Part shown: positions 59,783-64,000 of the stretch, piece by piece
Numbering within the stretch: position 1 is the first letter of the stretch
How the letters are laid out: each line of letters starts with the position of its first letter
Assembly (NCBI RefSeq): GCF_964340395.1
Contig: NC_135561.1
Coordinates: forward strand, 21,901,986-21,965,985
Length of the DNA: 64,000 nucleotides
From: Glandiceps talaboti
Lineage: Eukaryota > Hemichordata > Enteropneusta > Spengelidae
Direction: 5' to 3'
Position numbers and translations under genes: made by a program
The notes under the pieces: model-generated
The model's database searches: none
What the model was told of the DNA's origin: nothing
What the model saw: the letters and a program-made list of their open reading frames with translations, nothing else

Positions 59783-60087
59783 TGTATTTTGATGATGGTT
59801 TAGGGGGTGCACCTACCCAACAAGTTGCCACCAGTGAGTCTTTACATGTCAAAGACGTGTTGGAGAAGGCAGGTTTTCTTTTGAGTGAGGAGAAGTGTGT
59901 GTGGAAACCCACCCCACAAATTTCCTGGCTTGGATATGATATAGATCTTACAAACAACTCCTTCTCAGTTAGTGGGGATAGAGTGGTAAAACTTAAGGCA
60001 GTAATTGCACTTGTTTTGCGTTTACATGAAAAGGCATGTAAAATAAAAAGTTATTATATTAGCCAAGGTAGCAGGCTTAATAGTATC
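59767..60087 (+). CDS. Reverse transcriptase, middle part in another frame
   Basis: After one missing base in a G run (59766-59768) the protein continues as GVRSLMYFDDGLGGAPTQQV with the catalytic YFDD, then KAGFLLSEEKCVWKPTPQIS and WLGYDIDL (thumb). At about 60087 the frame changes back. Both lesions are single-base changes, one of them in a homopolymer. Confidence 0.8.
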
Positions 60088-60088
60088 T

Positions 60089-61117
60089 ATGCATGCAGTT
60101 ATAGGCTCACTATGTAAACTGCGATCAAGGTATTTATATTACATAATAGAAACCAGAAAGTCATGGAGCGACATTGTGGACATCCCACATGAGTTGGTGT
60201 TAGATTTAGAATTCTGGCTAAATAATATTTGCGAGCTGAATTCAAGGAACTGGTCAATGTCGAGTGACAAATTGACCACCAATGGTGATACAGTAGTTTA
60301 CTCTGATGCATCTCAAGTGGCCTATGGTGGCATTACATCGCTGAGGGGTGAGGTTTTAATTGCACATGGCAATTGGTCTCAAGGTGAGGCTACTATGAGT
60401 TCAACTTGGCGTGAGGCCAAAGCAGTGGAGAATACACTGTTGAGTTTTTCTGATAAGCTGAAACACAAATCAGTAACCTGGTACACAGACAATCAAAATA
60501 TTGTTAAAATAATTAATAACGGAAGTATGAAAGCAGACTTACAGTACATAGCATTACGAATAAATGAATACATTGTTAGAAACAGGGTTACACTAAACTT
60601 GGTGTGGATACCAAGTACAGAAAACGAGCTAGCTGATTATATAAGTAAAATTGTAGACAAAGATGACTGGAGCATTAGTCCTCTGATTTTTAGTGATGTG
60701 AATGCTTCGTGGGGTCCATTCACAATTGACAGATTTGCTACTTTTTACAATACCAAATGTACTAGATTTAATTCCAGATACTGGAATCCAGGAACAGAGG
60801 CGGTAGATGCGTTTTCTGTTGATTGGGGAGGTGACAACAACTGGGTTGTACCTCCACCATGTATGGTTACTAGGGTAATATCCCACATGCACTTGTGCAG
60901 GGCACAGGGGGTGCTTATTGTTCCAGAGTGGAAAGGGTCATGTTATTGGCCAATGCTTTGCCCCAATGGCAATTGCTTTGACAGTTTTGTGTCTGAGTCT
61001 AAGCGTCTACCACATATGCCAGGTATTGCCTTACAGGGCAAGTTTAAACAGTCCCTTTTTACAGCAGGTTTGCTACCATTTAGAATGTTGGCCCTAAAGT
61101 TGGATTTTACCAAATAA
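60089..61117 (+). CDS. Reverse transcriptase end, RNase H and C-terminal domain
   Basis: It begins within the connection region (MHAVIGSLCKLRSRYLYYII). RNase H shows YSDAS, WREAKAVE and TDNQ with the acidic residues in place. A C-terminal domain TIDRFATFYNTKCTRFNSRY, WNPGTEAVDAFS and LIVPEWKGSCYWPML follows; this block is usual after RNase H in DIRS-like elements that lack the methyltransferase. TAA at 61115-61117. Confidence 0.85.
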   Translation: MHAVIGSLCKLRSRYLYYIIETRKSWSDIVDIPHELVLDLEFWLNNICELNSRNWSMSSDKLTTNGDTVVYSDASQVAYGGITSLRGEVLIAHGNWSQGEATMSSTWREAKAVENTLLSFSDKLKHKSVTWYTDNQNIVKIINNGSMKADLQYIALRINEYIVRNRVTLNLVWIPSTENELADYISKIVDKDDWSISPLIFSDVNASWGPFTIDRFATFYNTKCTRFNSRYWNPGTEAVDAFSVDWGGDNNWVVPPPCMVTRVISHMHLCRAQGVLIVPEWKGSCYWPMLCPNGNCFDSFVSESKRLPHMPGIALQGKFKQSLFTAGLLPFRMLALKLDFTK

Positions 61118-61180
61118 AGATTTTTGGAAACTCACCATGTTTTTTCTTATAGTGTTTTTGCTATATATTTTCTATTACAG

Positions 61181-62199
61181 AGCTGAATTTATGGTCCAAC
61201 CTTTTGGGTGAAGAAACTCGCTCGGCAGCAGTTCATCCCGAATTACAGAAGTATTTAGATGTGTTACCAGATGTTATCCTGCGTTCCAAAGCACCAGGAA
61301 CTGTTTTGAACTATGTTTCTTATATTCGACATTGGATTGACTTTGCAAAAGTTTTCAAATTGACTGTTTTTCCAGCAAGTCCATTAGACTTGACTTTGTT
61401 TTTTATGACCTTAATGGATTCAAAAAAGTCAGCAGCAGTTATCATGAATGTTTACTATGCACTTAAATGGCTACATAGTTTTTCAAGTGTTACACAGATA
61501 AACTCTACAGAAAATCCTATTGTTAAGAGTGTTTTAGAATCAGCAAAGAGATTATTATCGAAACCTGTTACGCATAGAGAAGCAGTTTCAGTTGATGCTT
61601 TGTTACATTTGTCTAAGAAATTTGTAGCATCTTCAGATTTATTGGTAAGACGTGACGTTGCGATGTGCTTACTGCTGTTTTCTGGTTTTCTAAGATATGA
61701 TGAAATGGCAAATTTAACTTGTAGTGATGTATCTTTCTTAGAGTCCCACTTAGTTCTAAAAATAAGGGGGAGTAAAACTGATCAGTACAGACAAGGGGAC
61801 ACTGTTGTAATTGCTCGTACAGGAAGGCTGTCATGTCCAGTAACAAATTTAGAGAGGTACATTTCAACAGGTAGTATTGATCTGAATAGTCATGATTTTT
61901 TAATCAAACCAGTTGTGAGGTCAGGAAAGACCGTCAAGTTGATTAATTCAAATAAATCATTAAGCTATACCAGGGCTAATGAAATAGTTAGGTCAAGGTT
62001 GGCCGAATTTGTTTCTAATTCCTCACACCTTACTGTTCATTCGTTCAGAGCAGGGGGAGCAACAAAAGCAGCCACATCTGGAGTTAAGGATCGGTGTTTT
62101 AAAAAACATGGTAGGTGGCGATCCGAAAGTTGTAAGGATAGATACGTGGAAGATAGTCTGAAGGACAGATTAGTTGTAACACAAAATTTGGGATTATAG
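61181..62199 (+). CDS. Tyrosine recombinase of the retroelement
   Basis: The frame is open from 61153 and lacks an ATG at its start. A good splice acceptor (TTTTCTATTACAG) ends at 61180, so I start the part at 61181 (reading LNLWSNLLGEETRS). Counting from the TTG at 61204 as residue 1, the catalytic set is complete: Arg164 (GFLRYDE), Lys191 (GSKTDQY), His279-x-x-Arg282 (HSFRAGGAT), His302 (KHGRW) and Tyr314 (DRYVEDS). It integrates the circular DNA copy without a target duplication, as known for DIRS-order elements. It probably reaches the ribosome by splicing. Confidence 0.85.
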
Positions 62200-62235
62200 A
62201 TTTAGACACTGACCCACATCTATACTTTGGTGAGT

Positions 62236-62323
62236 TCCAGAATAAAACATACAGACGTCCTCCTATATTTTTGGTCATGTGTATGAACTTGAGTGTTTTG
62301 GAATGAGAGTGTAGACAAAACTA
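62236..62323 (+). repeat. B1 repeat
   Basis: 88 bp matching 62966-63050 with one substitution and a 3-bp gap. It begins TCCAGAATAAAACATACAGA, so it may also contain the element's poly(A) signal (AATAAA, 62241-62246). It runs directly into A2. Confidence 0.9.
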
Positions 62324-62618
62324 ATATTTTCTAGCGGTTCGTAGTAAAGCGTGAAAATATTGTTGTGTCGGATCGAGAAATGTAGCAATTGTTGTAGTCT
62401 AGGTGAGGCGGGAAATGTATCAGAATGAAGGAGTCACGGGTAACGTGACGTCAATGGTATTGCGGGAATTTTAGGACCAACGATTGGTCAGAAGTTCCAA
62501 GTGTAGTGACGTGATTGGACAAGGCTGTTGAAGCCGTGTATGACCTGGAGTTGCTGCATGAGGCAGAACCATTCCAGGCTTGCATGTTTGCGGACTAGGG
62601 CCGTAACCTTAACTCACC
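62322..62618 (+). repeat. A2 repeat
   Basis: 297 bp; identical in the aligned parts to A1 without its insertion. It carries the CRE-like site at 62446-62453 and two inverted CCAAT boxes. Confidence 0.9.
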
Positions 62619-62965
62619 CCCCCCCCCCCCCCACCCAAAAGTTACTCAGATTGTGTTTTACATGTTTGTTTTTTCTGTTTTGCAGGAGAATTCTTTAATA
62701 GTTTTACAAAGTCTGTTTGCCTTTGTAAATGGGCTAACTATATTTTGGGTACCTTACTGGTAAAGTGTGTATATACATGTGATATTAGCAGAATAATCAA
62801 ATTGAACACTTACGCTTTTTCCAGAGATTTTTCTCCTCAAAGAACACTACAATTGCATGGGGTTTTTCTGCTCTGGTTTTTTAGGGCGAAGTGTGTCGAT
62901 TTAGTGAGGAATGATTTGTCTCATTGTTTTCTTGATTTGTCAAGAATCTGTAGCTTGTTTCCTAG
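62619..62965. other. Extra sequence between A2 and B2
   Basis: It starts with a C run of about 14 and contains a splice-acceptor-like TTTTGCAG (62686) and the CCAGAG...CTCTGG hairpin (62821-62876). It does not match A1. Perhaps another insertion, or the true end of A2 that A1 lost. Confidence 0.5.
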
Positions 62966-63050
62966 TCCAGAATAAAACATACAGGCGTCCTATATTTTTG
63001 GTCATGTGTATGAACTTGAGTGTTTTGGAATGAGAGTGTAGACAAAACTA
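62966..63050 (+). repeat. B2 repeat, right end of the element
   Basis: 85 bp, nearly identical to B1, ending GACAAAACTA at the border to the satellite. Confidence 0.9.
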
Positions 63051-64000
63051 CATGTACACGCAATATATCATTACATCATATGTACATCTCCAGTGTACAC
63101 GCAATATAAAATTACATCATATGTACATCTCCAGTGAACACGCAATATATAATTACATCATATGTATATCTCCAGTGTACAGGCAATATATCATTACATC
63201 ATATGTACATCTCCAGTGTAGAGGCAATATATCATTACACCATATGTACATCTCCAGTGTACAGGCAATATATCATTACATCATATGTGCATCTCCAGTG
63301 TACAGGCAATATATAATTACATCATATGTACATCTCCACTCTCCAGTGTACAGGCAATATATAATTACATCATATGTACATCTCCAGTGTACACGCAATA
63401 TATAATTACATCATATGTACATCTCCAGTGTACACGCAATATATCAGTACATCATATGTACATCTCCAGTGTACAGGCAATATATCATTACATCATATGT
63501 ACATCTCCAGTGTACAGGCAATATATCAGTACATCATATGTACATCTCCAGTGTACAGGCAATATATAATTACATCATATGTACATCTCCAGTGTACAGG
63601 CAATATATAATTACATCATATGTACATCTCCAGTGTACACGAAATATGTCATTACACCACATGTACATCTCCAGTGTACAGGCAATATATCATTACATCA
63701 TATGTACATCTCCAGTGTACAGGCAATATATCATTACATCATATGTACATCTCCAGTGCACAGGCAATATATCAGTACATCATATGTGCATCTCCAGTGT
63801 ACAGGCAATATATCATTACATCATGTATGTACATCTCCAGTGTACAGGCAATATATCATTACACCATATGTACATCTCCAGTGTACAGGCAATATATAAT
63901 TACATCATATGTACATCTCCAGTGTACAGGCAATATATAATTACATCATATGTACATCTCCAGTGTACAGGCAATATGTCATTACATCATATGTACATCT
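63051..64000. repeat. 41-bp satellite, about 23 copies, runs off the window
   Basis: The unit is GTACAGGCAATATATCATTA, CATCATATGTACATCTCCAG, T. Copies are contiguous with no spacers. Frames with TSYVHLQCTGNI are artefacts. Confidence 0.96.

Larger units (their letters stand above)
55142..63050 (+). mobile_element. Tyrosine-recombinase (DIRS order, Ngaro/PAT-like) retrotransposon with split direct repeats
   Basis: The order is A1 (55142-55972) - gag/RT - RNase H - tyrosine recombinase - B1 (62236-62323) - A2 (62322-62618) - B2 (62966-63050). This split arrangement and the tyrosine recombinase instead of an integrase are known from the PAT and Ngaro groups of the DIRS order; no methyltransferase domain is visible. 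A1 and A2 look identical in the 43 and 257 bp that align, so the insertion is young. Oddities: 534 extra bp in A1, about 350 extra bp between A2 and B2, a foreign gag plus minisatellite within a 96-bp duplication, and two frameshifts in the reverse transcriptase. It is thus a composite and probably not autonomous. Confidence 0.88.

Noticed and set aside
55142-63050. Methyltransferase (DAM-like) domain of DIRS elements
   Set aside because: No such motif in any frame between RNase H and the recombinase; the region holds the TIDRFATFYN-type domain instead.
63051-64000. CRISPR-like array
   Set aside because: 41-bp units follow each other without spacers, and the context is eukaryotic. It is a satellite.

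Overview
This window is nuclear DNA of an animal, most likely a marine invertebrate. Its genes have many introns with GT-AG borders. It carries a metazoan-type NACHT-WD40 gene, tyrosine-recombinase retroelements, tRNA-derived SINEs and several kinds of DNA-transposon debris, and micro- and minisatellites are very abundant. I cannot name the species. There are no operons, no rRNA, no intact tRNA and no CRISPR. Most of the window is non-coding.

Layout. (1) 0-3.7 kb: an inverted pair of tetranucleotide-repeat arms encloses a (CT)n tract and a 1.7 kb PIF/Harbinger-like non-autonomous transposon. A worn GIY-YIG-like fragment follows. (2) 5.0-15.7 kb, minus strand: one complete gene that I could assemble from six exons with matching splice phases. 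It encodes a 1733-residue DUF4062-NACHT-WD40 protein of the NWD1/NWD2 type, and it ends in a basic tail with a CAAX box. (3) 15.7-28.9 kb: mostly non-coding, with a SINE split by a foldback element, small MITEs, satellites and a few isolated exon-like pieces. (4) 28.9-34.0 kb, minus strand: an eight-exon copy of a transposase-like family with GDY, LSGASG, PGLHISLG, RQAYH and HILE motifs; it carries two frameshifts. (5) 35.4-45.1 kb: a 4 kb higher-order satellite, then a ladder of about twelve short exon-like units with good splice signals but no shared reading frame. (6) 45.8-50.2 kb: three long minisatellites. (7) 50.4-52.9 kb: a second copy of the Harbinger-like element. (8) 55.1-63.05 kb: a tyrosine-recombinase retrotransposon with split direct repeats (A1...B1-A2-B2). 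It has gag, reverse transcriptase, RNase H and tyrosine recombinase, plus a second, unrelated gag lying inside an exact 96-bp duplication. (9) 63.05-64.0 kb: a 41-bp satellite running off the end.

How things relate. The NACHT-WD gene looks like the only intact host gene. Its exons are free of repeats, while four of its five introns hold repeats or small elements. The retroelement at 55-63 kb is young (the aligned parts of its A repeats look identical), yet its reverse transcriptase is frameshifted twice and its extra gag has an internal stop. It was therefore probably mobilised by other copies, or the frameshifts are sequence errors. The most unusual objects are the chimeric retroelement, the prenylation signal on the NACHT-WD protein, the exon ladder at 41-45 kb, and the foldback element with an 8-bp target duplication inside a SINE.
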